DNA from: JAXLRU01 sp046330935
GTDB taxonomy: Bacteria; Actinomycetota; Actinomycetes; Actinomycetales; Kineosporiaceae
Direction of reading: 5' to 3'
Assembly: GCA_046330935.1 (NCBI GenBank)
Contig: JAXLRU010000002.1
Location: 434,001-498,000 of the forward strand
Length of the DNA stretch: 64,000 nucleotides
A model generated the notes under the pieces. That model searched no databases, was not told the DNA's origin, and worked only from the letters and a program-made list of their open reading frames with translations. The position numbers and the translations under genes were made by a program. This document shows, one piece after another, positions 1 through 9,430 of this stretch. Each line of letters starts with the position of its first letter. Position 1 is the first letter of the stretch.

Positions 1-735
1 TTCGAGCGCGCCCGTCGGGAGCAGGCCTCGGCACCCGACCCCAAGGCGCCTCTACGGCCGTTCCGCATGCGGCGGGTCGTTCCGGCTTGCGGTGACAACG
101 GCGCCGAACCGGGCCGTGACGCTCAATGCGCGAGCGCAGTCAACCAGTGCGCGCAGCTCGGCATCCGCGACGCGTACCGGGTCTGGGTGTACACCGGTCC
201 TGAAGGCGTGGCGCGCCCCGGCGACGACGACTGGAATCTGTCGGACATGAGATGTGTCCGCGAGCGGGAAGCAGCGACGCCCACGCGCCGCGTGGTCGCG
301 GTGACCACCGCGGACTTCCGGCGGCTGCCGATCCCGCCCGGAGAAATGACCCTGGAACCGGGCAACGGACCGGTGCTCGTCAACTACCCGATGAACGCCT
401 ACGTGAAGGCCGGGCCGGTGCCGCTGTCCACGGTCGTCGGAGGCACTCGCGTGGACGTGCTGGCGACGCCGATCCGGTACGAGTGGTCCTTCGGCGACGG
501 CGGCACGCTCAGCACGACCGACCCCGGCGGCCCCTACCCGCGCATGACGACGAGCCACACCTACCAGGCCACCGGCTGGTTCTCGGTGAGCCTGCGCACG
601 GTCTACACCGGGCAGTACCGCGTGGCGGGCCAGGCGGGGGGCGGCGACTGGCTGCCCATCGACGGGACCGCCGAGGTGGCCGGGCCCGCGGTCACCCGCG
701 AGGTGATCGAGACCCGCGCCGTCCTCGTGCCCTAG
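1..735 (+). CDS. PKD-domain protein, 3' part only
   Basis: The frame is open from base 1, so the N-terminus lies outside the window; about 244 residues are visible. The C-terminal half carries a PKD-type immunoglobulin fold with the core YEWSFGDGG followed by TSHTYQATGWFSVSL, the usual W-x-F-G-D-G and H-x-Y pattern. Such domains are typically extracellular and mediate protein or carbohydrate contacts. The upstream part contains four cysteines and no recognisable catalytic motif. The gene converges on the large regulator that ends at 804, leaving 68 nt between them. Function beyond a probable surface or secreted role is unknown. Confidence 0.75.
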   Translation, partial: FERARREQASAPDPKAPLRPFRMRRVVPACGDNGAEPGRDAQCASAVNQCAQLGIRDAYRVWVYTGPEGVARPGDDDWNLSDMRCVREREAATPTRRVVAVTTADFRRLPIPPGEMTLEPGNGPVLVNYPMNAYVKAGPVPLSTVVGGTRVDVLATPIRYEWSFGDGGTLSTTDPGGPYPRMTTSHTYQATGWFSVSLRTVYTGQYRVAGQAGGGDWLPIDGTAEVAGPAVTREVIETRAVLVP

Positions 736-803
736 GCCATCCTCTGGGGACGCTCATCGCGCCTATAGCGCGTCGGTGCTCCCCATAGCGACGCGAGAGC
801 CCG

Positions 804-3800
804 TCAGCGCGGGGTCAACCCGAACAGCACCAGCGCCTCGGGGCGGGTCAGCGCGGCCCCCTCGGTGACGGCCACGGCCGCGGCGTCGGCGCCGAGGTCG
901 GCGTCCACCTTCGCCCGCACCCGCTCCAACGCGACGTCCCCCCTGTCGTCGCGTCCGCGGACCGCCTCGGCGGCCCCCAGCAGCACCGCCGCCTGCCGTG
1001 CGTCGCCGCACGCCCACCGGTGCGCGGCCCGCGCGACCCCGACGATGGCGATGCACGGCATGTCCCACAACAGGGCCGCCTCCTCCATCCCGGTGGTGAC
1101 CAGCTCGTCGACCTCGTCGGCGGCCGCGCGCCCGCGCTCCACGGCGAGCAGCGCGGCCAGGCCCGCCCGGACCACCGCGCGCAACTGGGGCGGGCGGATC
1201 CTCGAGGTCGCCGTCACCTCCAGAGCACTGCGAAGCTGCGCCTCGGCCTCGGCCACGTCCCCCAGGCTCCACGCCACATGCCCGCGGATCATGCCGGTGA
1301 AGGCGGCGACGATCGGCTGCCCGGACGGGTCGGACGAGCGCGCGGCCTCGGCCATCGCCTCCCGGCACCCGTCGAGGTCACCGGTGCGGGCGCGGGCCCC
1401 GGCCAGCCGCAGCAGCGCCTCCACCCGCTCGTCGCGGGTGTGGATCTCGGTGAGGATCGCCACGGCCTCCTCGTAGGTGCGCACCGCCGCCGCGTGGTCG
1501 CCGTCCAGGGACTGCACCCGGCCCAACCCGGTGAGGCAGGCCGCGATGCCCCACCGGTCTCCGAGGGCACGGAACCGCTCCAGCCCGTCGAGGTAGGACT
1601 GCAGCTCCAGCGCGGTCTCACCGGCGTTCTCGGCCGCGCCCGCCGCGAGCATCGCCATCATCGCCCGCACCCAGGGGTCTGCGCCCTGTGCACCCTCCTC
1701 CAGCAACCGCAGCGTGCCCGCGTGGTCGCCCCGCAGCATCGTCACCACCGGGTCGACCAGCGCGAACACCGGGTGCTGGCCGTACAGGTGCGCGTACCGG
1801 CCGGGCTCGGGCAGCAGAGTGACGAGGTGCTCCAGCGACAGTTCCTCGTCCTGCGTCCCGGCGTTGAGGTCGACGATCTGCCGCATGATCGAGACGACGG
1901 CGCGGGCGGCTTCGGGCGCGGGGCCCGGCAGGGAGTCGGCGGCGATCAGCCACTGCGCGGCCTCGGTGTGCGAGCCCTGCAGCATCCAGAACCAGCTCAA
2001 CCCGGCGGCGGTGCGCACGGCGGTGTCGGAGTCCCCCGCGTCGACGGCGTGCCGGAGGGCGGCCACGAGGTTCTCGCGCTCGGCGTGCAGCAGCTCGATC
2101 GCCACGACCTGCTCCGCCGAACGCAGCCGCGGGTCGGTGGCCTCGGCGAGGTCGCGGAAGTGCCGTGCGTGGGCGTCGCGGGCCGGCGCCAGGGCCTCGC
2201 GCTCGGACAGCCGCTCGACGCCGTACTCGCGCAGCGTCTCCAGCATCCGGAACCGGACCCCGGCCGGGGCGGCGCCCGTGGGCGCGAAGTCGCCGCCCGC
2301 GATGTCGTCGCCTTCGGCGACCCGGACGATCGACTTGTCGGCGAGCGCCAGGAGCGTGTCGGCGACGTCGTCGGCCTCCGCACCCGACCAGTCCGCGACG
2401 GGGCGGGCACCCTCGAGCACCGCCCGGACCGCCTCGGGCGTGGCCCCGGCGGGGAAGATCGCCAGGTGCTCGGCGACGTCACGCTCGCGGGCGTCCAGGA
2501 GGTCCCAGCTCCACTCGACGACCGCGCGCAGCGTCCGGTGCCGCGGCGCGGCGGTGCGGCTGCCGCCGGTGAGCAGCCGGAACCGCTGGTCGAGACGACC
2601 CGCGAGCTGCGGCAGGGGCAGGGTGCGCAGCCGGGCGGCGGCGAGCTCGATCGCCAGGGGCATGCCGTCGAGGCGGCGGCAGATCTCGACGACGTCGGGC
2701 AGCGTCTGCGGGGTCAACGCGAACCCGGGGACGGCAGCGCCCGCCCGGTCGTGGAACAGCCGGACGGCGGGCGCGGCGGCGACGGCGTCGAGCTCCGCCT
2801 CTGACGGGGCGTTCCGCGAGGGCAACCGCAGCGGGGTGACGGGGTGCAGCACCTCCCCGGTGATCGCGAGCGGTTCGCGGCTGGTCGCCAGCACCCGCAG
2901 GTGGGGGCAGCGGCCGAGCAGCTCGTCGGCGAGGGCGGCCGCGGCGGCGATCAGGTGCTCGCAGTTGTCGAGGACCAGCAGCCCCTCCCCCTGCAGCGCG
3001 TCGGCGAGGCGGGTGAGGTCGTCGGCGCGGTCGGCGGCCCGGGCCTCGCCGCGACCGTCGATCAAGGTCACTCCGCGCAGCCGAAGGTCGTCGAGGACCG
3101 CGCCCGCGAGCTGGGCGACCTCCTCGGCCGAGGCCGTCAGCGGCGCGAGCTCGACCCAGTGCACCTGGGCGTCGGCGCCATCGATGCCCCGGGCCGATTC
3201 GAGCGCCAGCCGCGTCTTGCCCGCCCCGCCGGGACCGAGCAGCGTGACGAGGCGGTGCTCGGTGAGCAGCCCTCGCACGCGAGCCACGTCGTCCTCGCGG
3301 CCGACGAAGCTCGTCAGCGGCGCGCGCAGGCGCGCCGAGGTGGGAGCGAGCGGGGCGGGAGGGGGCGCCAGGACGACCGCGGGCGGCGGGACGGCATGTG
3401 ACGGGACGGCGGGCGGCTGCGGGACAGGGACGGCTGCCACGGGCACGACCGCGGGCGACTCCCCGCGCAGGATCTCGGCGTGCAGCGCGCGCAGCTGGGG
3501 CGAGGGGTCGGCGCCGAGCTCGTCGGCGAGCAGGGCCCGGCTGCGCTCGAACACCCCGAGCGCGTCGGCGGGGCGCCCGGCGGCGGCCAGCGCGCGCATC
3601 CGCAGCTCGGTCAGCGACTCGCGCAGGGGGTACTGCACGGCGAGCCGCTCGGCGTCGGCGACCGCAGCAGCGGCGTCACCGAGGCGCACCTGCAGGTCCA
3701 GCCGCACCTCGGTCGCGGCGAGCCGCGACTCCTCCAGCGCGGCACGGGCGCCGGCCACGAAGGGGACGTCGTCGAGCCCGCCGAGCGCCTGACCGCGCCA

Positions 3801-4187
3801 GAGCGCCTCGGCGCCGACGAGGGCGGCCAGCCGCGACGCGTCGTCCTCCTCCGCCCGGGCCGACGCGACCTGCCGGTCGAACCGGACGGCGTCCACGGCG
3901 TCCGGGGCGATGTCGAGCACGTAGCCTGCGGGGCGCGACAGCAGCAGCCCGACGGGCAGCACGCGCCGCAGGCGTGAGACCAGCGACTGCAGGGCGTTGG
4001 CGGCGTTGGCGGGGGGCAGCTCACCCCACATCGCGTCGACCAGCAGGGACGGCGGCAGCACCTGCCCCGGCGCGAGGGCCCGGCGGGCGAGCAGGGCGCA
4101 CAGGCGCGCACCGGGGACGTCGACGGGCTCGCCGTCGCGGCGGACCTCCACGGGGCCCAGCAGGAGGACCTGCAGCGACGCGTGCAC
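804..4187 (-). CDS. SARP/AfsR-type transcriptional regulator (BTAD + NB-ARC + TPR)
   Basis: This 1127-residue protein starts at a GTG. Residues 1-100 form an OmpR-like winged helix (LLGPVEVRRDGEPV, LVSRLRRVLP), and about 100-245 form a bacterial transcriptional activation domain (LRMRALAAAGRPADALGVF). A Pro/Ala-rich linker leads to an NB-ARC-type ATPase near residues 300-560 with P-loop GPGGAGKTRLA and LLVLDNCEHL. The C-terminal 450 residues are alpha-helical TPR-like repeats. Proteins of this architecture activate transcription, often of secondary metabolism or regulons controlled by nucleotide-dependent oligomerisation. The target genes are not evident here: neighbours are a PKD protein and a PAS phosphatase. 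It is divergent from the phosphatase gene, with about 125 nt between the starts. Confidence 0.85.
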   Translation of the reverse strand: MHASLQVLLLGPVEVRRDGEPVDVPGARLCALLARRALAPGQVLPPSLLVDAMWGELPPANAANALQSLVSRLRRVLPVGLLLSRPAGYVLDIAPDAVDAVRFDRQVASARAEEDDASRLAALVGAEALWRGQALGGLDDVPFVAGARAALEESRLAATEVRLDLQVRLGDAAAAVADAERLAVQYPLRESLTELRMRALAAAGRPADALGVFERSRALLADELGADPSPQLRALHAEILRGESPAVVPVAAVPVPQPPAVPSHAVPPPAVVLAPPPAPLAPTSARLRAPLTSFVGREDDVARVRGLLTEHRLVTLLGPGGAGKTRLALESARGIDGADAQVHWVELAPLTASAEEVAQLAGAVLDDLRLRGVTLIDGRGEARAADRADDLTRLADALQGEGLLVLDNCEHLIAAAAALADELLGRCPHLRVLATSREPLAITGEVLHPVTPLRLPSRNAPSEAELDAVAAAPAVRLFHDRAGAAVPGFALTPQTLPDVVEICRRLDGMPLAIELAAARLRTLPLPQLAGRLDQRFRLLTGGSRTAAPRHRTLRAVVEWSWDLLDARERDVAEHLAIFPAGATPEAVRAVLEGARPVADWSGAEADDVADTLLALADKSIVRVAEGDDIAGGDFAPTGAAPAGVRFRMLETLREYGVERLSEREALAPARDAHARHFRDLAEATDPRLRSAEQVVAIELLHAERENLVAALRHAVDAGDSDTAVRTAAGLSWFWMLQGSHTEAAQWLIAADSLPGPAPEAARAVVSIMRQIVDLNAGTQDEELSLEHLVTLLPEPGRYAHLYGQHPVFALVDPVVTMLRGDHAGTLRLLEEGAQGADPWVRAMMAMLAAGAAENAGETALELQSYLDGLERFRALGDRWGIAACLTGLGRVQSLDGDHAAAVRTYEEAVAILTEIHTRDERVEALLRLAGARARTGDLDGCREAMAEAARSSDPSGQPIVAAFTGMIRGHVAWSLGDVAEAEAQLRSALEVTATSRIRPPQLRAVVRAGLAALLAVERGRAAADEVDELVTTGMEEAALLWDMPCIAIVGVARAAHRWACGDARQAAVLLGAAEAVRGRDDRGDVALERVRAKVDADLGADAAAVAVTEGAALTRPEALVLFGLTPR

Positions 4188-4312
4188 GCACCCAGCCTGC
4201 CACGTGCGGCCCTCGCCGCCTGCTCCTGACGCGGAACCGTGCCAGGATCAGCCGGTGCTCCAGCTCCGGGCACGCGGCGGACTCGGGCGTGCGGCGAAGG
4301 GTGGGAACGATC

Positions 4313-6430
4313 GTGACGGACGCCGACAGGCGCGACGGGAGCGGCCCCGCGGGCTGGGACGCCGACCGGTTGCGCTGGGAGGTCGCGGTGGAGGCCGCGG
4401 GCGTCGGAGCATTCGACTGGGACGTGCGCACGGGAGTCCTGTCGTGGGACGACCGCCTGCTGGAGATCTTCGGGTACGACCGTGACTCGTTCGGCGGGAC
4501 GATCGAGGCGTTCAACCAGCGCCTGCACCCCGACGACGTCGATCGCGTCGGGCGGGCCCTGACCACGGCGCTAGAGGAATGCGGCGAGTACGAGGCCGAG
4601 TACCGCGTGCTGCCGCCGGGTGGTGGGCTGCGCTGGGTCGCGGCGCGCGGCCGCGTGGTGTGCGGGGACGACGGCCGCCCGCACCGCCTGGTGGGCGCCG
4701 TGTACGACACGACGGCGCACCGGGAGGGCGACGCACGGGTCACCGAGGTGCTCGAGGCGATGCCGACGGCGTTCTTCTCCCTGGACCCGCAGTGGCGGTT
4801 CGTCTACGTCAACGCGGAGGCCGAGCGGCTGCTGCAGCACGCGCGGGAGGAGCTGATCGGCCGGGTCGTGTGGGACCTGTTCCCCGCCGCGGTCGGAACG
4901 GACTTCGAGCGGCAGTACCAGCGGGCCATGCACGAGCGGGTGCCGGTGGCGTTCGAGGAGTACTACCCCGTGCCGTTGGACGCCTGGTACGAGGTGCGGG
5001 CGTGGCCGTCGCCGACGGGGCTGTCGGTGTACTTCCTCGAGATCACGCTGCGCAAGACCGAGCAGCAGCGGCTGGAACGGGCCGCGGCTCGGGCGCGGCT
5101 GCTCGCCGAGGTCAACGCCCAGCTGACGACGCTCGACGTGGAGGTGGCCGTCGGGCGCCTGGCCCGGATCTTCGTGCCGGCCATCGCGGACTGGTCGCTG
5201 GTCACGCTGGTGGAGGACCGCGGCGGTGACGACTGGCGCCGGGGCCTGCGCGACCTGGGCTGGCACCACGCCGAGGAGTCCCTCGAGCCACACGTCGCGG
5301 GGTACGCGCACAGCAGGCTCGGGTCGCTGAGCGACTCCTCGCCGCTGGCGCGGGCGCTGCTGACGGGCGAGCCGGTGATCATCGAGGACGACGCGACGCA
5401 GCGGTTCCTGGCCAGCCTCGACCCGGGGGAGGCGGCCGACCACATGCGGGCGCTGGCCCCGGAGGCGGCGGCGGTGATCCCGCTGCGCGGCCGCGAGCGG
5501 GTGATCGGGCTGATCAGCCTCTATCGCGGGGCCCGCGACGGGTTCACCGACGACGAGCTCGAGGGCGTCCTCGAGGCGGCGACCCGGGCGGGCCTGGCGC
5601 TGGACAACGCGCGGCTGTACGCCGAACAGCGCAAGGTGGCCGAGGACCTCCAGCGCGCGCTGCTCACCGGGCCGCCGGAGCCCGACCACATGCAGGTCGC
5701 CGTCCGCTACACCGCGGCCGCGGAGACGGCGCAGGTGGGCGGCGACTGGTACGACGCGTTCCTGCAGCGCGACGGCGCGACGGTGCTGGTGATCGGCGAC
5801 GTCGTCGGCCACAACACCGACGCGGCGGCGGCGATGGGTCAGCTGCGCAGCGTGCTGCGCGGCATCGCCGCGTTCAGCGGTCTCGGGCCCGCGGGCGTGC
5901 TGCACGGCGTCGACGAGGCGATGCAGACGCTGGAGATCGACACGACGGCGACGGTCGTCGTCGCGCGAGTCGAGCAGAGCGTCGAGGAGCGCCACCGCGG
6001 CGTCACGTACCTGCGCTGGTCGAACGCCGGGCACCCCACCCCGATGGTGATCTACCCGGACGGGTCGGTGCTGCCGCTGGGCGGCCTCGACCCCGACCTG
6101 CTCCTCGGCGTCTCCCCCGAGGTGCCGCGGCACGAGACGCGGGTGGCCCTCGACCGCGGATCGACGGTGCTCCTCTACACCGACGGGCTGGTGGAGCGCC
6201 GCGACCAGCCGGTGATGGAGGGCATGGAGCGGCTGCGCGAGGTTCTCGCCGAGGTCGCCGAGCTGCCGCTGGAGGAGCTGTGCGACGCCGTCCTCGCGCG
6301 CATGCTGCCCGAGCGCCGGGAGGACGACGTCGCGTTGGTCGCGGTGCGCCTGCACCCTCAGGACCGGCCGCGACCCCCTGAGGCGGGCCCGGAACACGTG
6401 CCTGCGGTGATCCCGCCGCCGCCGGGATGA
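4313..6430 (+). CDS. PAS-PAS-GAF SpoIIE-family serine phosphatase
   Basis: About 705 residues. The reading frame is open well upstream, but GTG 4313 is preceded by the purine-rich AAGGGTGGGAA and marks the start of clear homology; GTG 4301 is an alternative. Two PAS folds (about 20-125 and 135-250; FDWDVRTGVLSW, FVYVNAEAERLL) precede a GAF-like domain (about 270-440) and a C-terminal PP2C/SpoIIE phosphatase with GGDWYDAF, VIGDVVGHN and LLYTDGLVERRD supplying the metal-binding aspartates. The family dephosphorylates anti-anti-sigma factors, so the protein probably couples a small-molecule or redox signal to a partner-switching pathway. No adjacent anti-sigma or STAS gene is visible. Its 3' end overlaps the convergent gene at 6358 by about 73 nt. 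Confidence 0.88.
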   Translation: MTDADRRDGSGPAGWDADRLRWEVAVEAAGVGAFDWDVRTGVLSWDDRLLEIFGYDRDSFGGTIEAFNQRLHPDDVDRVGRALTTALEECGEYEAEYRVLPPGGGLRWVAARGRVVCGDDGRPHRLVGAVYDTTAHREGDARVTEVLEAMPTAFFSLDPQWRFVYVNAEAERLLQHAREELIGRVVWDLFPAAVGTDFERQYQRAMHERVPVAFEEYYPVPLDAWYEVRAWPSPTGLSVYFLEITLRKTEQQRLERAAARARLLAEVNAQLTTLDVEVAVGRLARIFVPAIADWSLVTLVEDRGGDDWRRGLRDLGWHHAEESLEPHVAGYAHSRLGSLSDSSPLARALLTGEPVIIEDDATQRFLASLDPGEAADHMRALAPEAAAVIPLRGRERVIGLISLYRGARDGFTDDELEGVLEAATRAGLALDNARLYAEQRKVAEDLQRALLTGPPEPDHMQVAVRYTAAAETAQVGGDWYDAFLQRDGATVLVIGDVVGHNTDAAAAMGQLRSVLRGIAAFSGLGPAGVLHGVDEAMQTLEIDTTATVVVARVEQSVEERHRGVTYLRWSNAGHPTPMVIYPDGSVLPLGGLDPDLLLGVSPEVPRHETRVALDRGSTVLLYTDGLVERRDQPVMEGMERLREVLAEVAELPLEELCDAVLARMLPERREDDVALVAVRLHPQDRPRPPEAGPEHVPAVIPPPPG

Positions 6431-6705
6431 TGCGACGCGGTCCCCTCGGCGTGCTGGTCGCCCTCGCGTGCGGTGCGCCGCGCGAGGGCGACCAGAGAGC
6501 GCAGGGAGACCAGCGCCCAGACGCCCTCCAGCAGCAGGAAGCCCCATTGGGCGCCGGTCGCGGCCTGCACGGCGAGGACGCCCGACCCGGCGAGGTTGAG
6601 CCCGAGGTAGGCGCGGTTGTCGGGGCGCAGTCGGCCCAGCTGGGCGAGGACGAACGGGGCGAGCACCATCGCCGATCCGGCCAGCTGCACCGCCGAGGAC
6701 CACAT
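6358..6705 (-). CDS. small membrane protein, CBU_0592-like
   Basis: A 115-residue protein with three likely membrane segments in its first 75 residues (MVLAPFVLAQLG, YLGLNLAGSGVLAVQAA, WGFLLLEGVWALVSL) and a hydrophilic tail. The pattern of an N-terminal helix, N-L-x-G-S, then a W-rich third helix matches the CBU_0592-type family of unknown function. The start ATG is preceded by a good ribosome site (GGGAGGTGG). The last 73 nt overlap the 3' end of the convergent phosphatase gene, so the C-terminal tail may be non-conserved. It is divergently transcribed from the YwiC-like gene. Confidence 0.6.
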   Translation of the reverse strand: MWSSAVQLAGSAMVLAPFVLAQLGRLRPDNRAYLGLNLAGSGVLAVQAATGAQWGFLLLEGVWALVSLRSLVALARRTAREGDQHAEGTASHHPGGGGITAGTCSGPASGGRGRS

Positions 6706-6725
6706 GACGCCACCTCCCGGAAAAA

Positions 6726-6737
6726 TGTCAATCGACA
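6726..6737. promoter_or_regulatory. inverted repeat in divergent promoter region
   Basis: The 110-nt region between the two divergent membrane-protein genes is conspicuously A+T-richer around 6720-6741 and contains TGTC-AATC-GACA flanked by A5 and GTTAAC. On the minus strand it reads as a TTGACA-like element near the 6705 start. This is a candidate operator or promoter for one or both genes; the regulator is unknown. Confidence 0.3.
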
Positions 6738-6815
6738 GTTAACGCCGGGATCGTGCCGGTTCGTTCCGGGACCTGCGACCCGGCCCCACGCCCGGTTCGG
6801 GCGCGAGAGTGAGGT

Positions 6816-7571
6816 GTGGCTCAGCTCGACACGGCTCCCCCGGCACGCCCCGTCCCCGCCCGGCGACGGTCGTGGAGCACCCCGCAGCACGGGGCGTGGG
6901 CGATGCTCGCGCTGCCGTTCCTGGCCGCCCTCCACCACGGGACGGCGTGGGCTCAGGTGCCGTTGGCCGTGGCCTGGGTGGCGGGTTACCTGGCCTCCTA
7001 CTTCGCCGGGTTGGCGCTGAAGAGCCGCCGCTGGTCGCGCTACCTCCCCCAGCTGCTCGTCTACGCCGCGCTCGCGGTGGCCGGGGGTGGGCTGGTGGTC
7101 GCCCTGGCGCCGCGCGTCCTCCTCGCGGCCCCGCTGTTCGCGGCGGGGGCGGCGGCGCTCGCGCTGGCCTCGCGCCGGCGTCGCGATCGCAGCCTCGCGG
7201 CCGGGCTCGTCGCCGTCGCCCAGGCCTCCGCCATGGCGCTGGTCGTGCCCGTGGCGGCGGGGCGGCCCGCGGGAACGGGGTGGGGTGAGGCCCTGACCTG
7301 TGCGCTCTACCTCACGGGCAGCCTGCTCTTCGTCAAGACGATGATTCGCGAGCGGAACAGTCCCGCCTATCGACGGGCGAGCGCCGCCTACCACCTGGCC
7401 GCCCTCGTGGGCGCCGCCGCGCTCGACCCGCTGCTCGCCGTCCCGTTCGCCGCCCTGCTGGGACGCGCGGCGGCGCTGCCGGGGCGGCGGGTGCCCGTGG
7501 TCGCCGTGGGCATGATGGAACTGGCCGCCAGCGTGGTGCTCCTCGGGTTCCTGCTGCTCGCAGCTGCGTGA
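6816..7571 (+). CDS. YwiC-like integral membrane protein
   Basis: A 251-residue polytopic protein starting at GTG. The motif STPQHGAWAMLALP near residue 22 is the hallmark of the YwiC-like family, and about eight hydrophobic segments follow, with the loop SLLFVKTMIRERNSPAYR in the second half. In Bacillus subtilis ywiC sits beside the narK-fnr and nar genes. That makes its presence in the same 64 kb as a nar cluster suggestive, but it lies more than 40 kb away here. The biochemical function is unknown. A GAGAGTGAGG stretch provides a close ribosome site. Confidence 0.8.
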   Translation: MAQLDTAPPARPVPARRRSWSTPQHGAWAMLALPFLAALHHGTAWAQVPLAVAWVAGYLASYFAGLALKSRRWSRYLPQLLVYAALAVAGGGLVVALAPRVLLAAPLFAAGAAALALASRRRRDRSLAAGLVAVAQASAMALVVPVAAGRPAGTGWGEALTCALYLTGSLLFVKTMIRERNSPAYRRASAAYHLAALVGAAALDPLLAVPFAALLGRAAALPGRRVPVVAVGMMELAASVVLLGFLLLAAA

Positions 7572-7670
7572 CCGGCGGGCGATCCGCGAGAGTCTTGCCG
7601 TCATCGGCGAGGTCGGGCAGCGTCTCCCTCCCCGAGGCGGCGACGCGGCCGCTCCGATCCGGAGGTCCTG

Positions 7671-9287
7671 GTGACTCGCACCCCCCGCCGTCCCCTGCTC
7701 GCCGTCGCGGGCGCCACGATCGTCGGCTGTGCCCTCGCCGGCACCGCCGCAGGAGCTGCGCCCACCCCGGCGGCCCCGACCGGTGTCGCGCCCGCCGCCG
7801 CCGCGACGCCCCTGGTCGCCGACACGTTCGAGGACGGTTCGGTCGGTGCCTGGAGCGCCAAGCCCGCACAGAAGCTGACGCTCGGCGTGGTCTCAGGAGG
7901 AGCGTCGGGCACCCCCGGCAAGGCGCTGCGCGTGACCGGCGTGCGCAAGATCAAGGTGGGACCCAAGCGCGCGGTGGACACGTCGACGCTGGTCAAGGGC
8001 GGGTGGTACATGCTCTCGGCGTCGGTCCGGCCGCAGGGCGGCGCCCCGACGGCCGTGTCGCTGACCATCCAGCAGAAGCTGCCCGGCACGGTCACCTACC
8101 CCGCCCGCTCCACGGGCGACTGGGCGAGTGCGCAGACCGCGTTCCAGTGGCAGGGCAAGGGCAAGCTCGTGATCGCGGCGACGTTCCCCGTGGGCTGCCC
8201 CGGCGACGCCGCGCCGCCCGCGTTCCTCCTCGACGACGTCCGCCTCGTCGCGCTCGGCGGCCCCGCGCCCGTCCCGGTGCCGCCGCCGTGCACGACACCG
8301 ACCCCCACCACCAGCAGCCCGTCCCCGACCACCAGCAGCCCGACCCCGACCCCGACCCCCTCGGGCACGCCCTTCCCGACCAGCGGACCCACCACGCCGC
8401 CGTCGTCCTACCCCTACCCGGGCCGGGTCACCGGGGACGTCGCAGCGCACGACCCGACGGTGGTCAAGCGGCCCGACGGCAGCTACCTGGTGGCGACGAC
8501 GGGCCGCGGCCTGCCGCTGAAGGTCTCGACCGACCGGACGGCGTTCCGCGCGGCCGGGTCGGCGTTCCCCAACGGCACGCCGTGGACGGCGACCTACACC
8601 ACCGGCGACCTGTGGGCGCCCGACCTCACCTACGCGAACGGCCAGTACTGGCTGTACTACGCGGCCTCGCAGTTCGGGTCGAGCACGTCGGGGATCTTCC
8701 TGGCCACCAGCCCCACCGGCGACGCGGGCACGTGGACGAACCGTGGCCTGGTGATCAGCTCGACGGCCTCCAGCGGGTGGAACGCCATCGACCCCGATCT
8801 CGTGATCGACGCCCAGGGACGCTGGCGGCTCGCTTTCGGGTCGTTCTGGTCGGGCCTGAAGATGATCGACATCGACCCCTCTACGGGCCTGCGCTCGGGC
8901 TCCTCGCTGGTGTCGCTCGCGTCCCGACCGTCGGCCGGCGGGGCGATCGAGGCGGCCGACCTCATCGTCCGAGGCGGCTCCTACTACCTCTTCGCGTCGT
9001 TCGACGCCTGCTGCAAGGGCGCGGCGTCCACCTACCGGATCATGGTCGGCCGCTCGTCGTCGCCCACCGGTCCGTTCGTGGACCGCACCGGCAAGGCGAT
9101 GACCGACGGCGGCGGCACTCAGCTGCTCGCCGGCCACGGGAGCATCCACGGGCCCGGCCACTCGGCGGTGATCCGCGACGTGGACGGCGACGTGCTCTTC
9201 TACCACTGGTACACCGACTCGGGTGCGTCCCAGCTCGGGATCAACCTACTGGGCTGGGACGCGCAGGGCTGGCCGTTCGTCTACTGA
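7671..9287 (+). CDS. secreted GH43 endo-1,5-alpha-L-arabinanase-like enzyme
   Basis: A 538-residue protein starting at GTG with GGAGG ten bases upstream. A basic N-terminus and hydrophobic stretch (LLAVAGATIVGCALAG) form a signal peptide. Residues about 45-195 resemble a carbohydrate-binding jelly-roll, followed by a Thr/Pro/Ser linker (about 204-242) and a C-terminal GH43 five-bladed propeller. The expected acidic residues are present: Asp in AHDPTVV (about 261), Asp in AIDPDLV (about 374) and Glu in GAIEAADL (about 427), plus the Asp/Cys-rich FDACCKG segment typical of arabinanases. It should cleave alpha-1,5-arabinan in plant-derived polysaccharide. A hairpin overlaps its stop codon, so it is probably monocistronic. 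Confidence 0.88.
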   Translation: MTRTPRRPLLAVAGATIVGCALAGTAAGAAPTPAAPTGVAPAAAATPLVADTFEDGSVGAWSAKPAQKLTLGVVSGGASGTPGKALRVTGVRKIKVGPKRAVDTSTLVKGGWYMLSASVRPQGGAPTAVSLTIQQKLPGTVTYPARSTGDWASAQTAFQWQGKGKLVIAATFPVGCPGDAAPPAFLLDDVRLVALGGPAPVPVPPPCTTPTPTTSSPSPTTSSPTPTPTPSGTPFPTSGPTTPPSSYPYPGRVTGDVAAHDPTVVKRPDGSYLVATTGRGLPLKVSTDRTAFRAAGSAFPNGTPWTATYTTGDLWAPDLTYANGQYWLYYAASQFGSSTSGIFLATSPTGDAGTWTNRGLVISSTASSGWNAIDPDLVIDAQGRWRLAFGSFWSGLKMIDIDPSTGLRSGSSLVSLASRPSAGGAIEAADLIVRGGSYYLFASFDACCKGAASTYRIMVGRSSSPTGPFVDRTGKAMTDGGGTQLLAGHGSIHGPGHSAVIRDVDGDVLFYHWYTDSGASQLGINLLGWDAQGWPFVY

Positions 9288-9300
9288 CCCGTTCGGGTCA
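9285..9300 (+). terminator. hairpin overlapping the arabinanase stop codon
   Basis: TGACCC-GTTC-GGGTCA forms a perfect 6-bp stem whose left arm includes the TGA stop. There is no U-tract, as is common for actinobacterial terminators. Confidence 0.5.
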
Positions 9301-9430
9301 CCCGTTCGGCCCCTGGGGAGTAGTCAGCCCTGAGTGATGGACTCGTCACCGAAGGTAGGCAAGCGCACGCTCTCGCCGGGTGAAGCATCCCCGCACGTCG
9401 AGAACGGCGTCGACCACGCCGGAGGCTCAC

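Noticed and set aside
4571..6703. A 710-codon minus-strand frame opposite the PAS phosphatase
   Set aside because: Composition is that of a shadow frame, and the phosphatase domains are clear on the plus strand.
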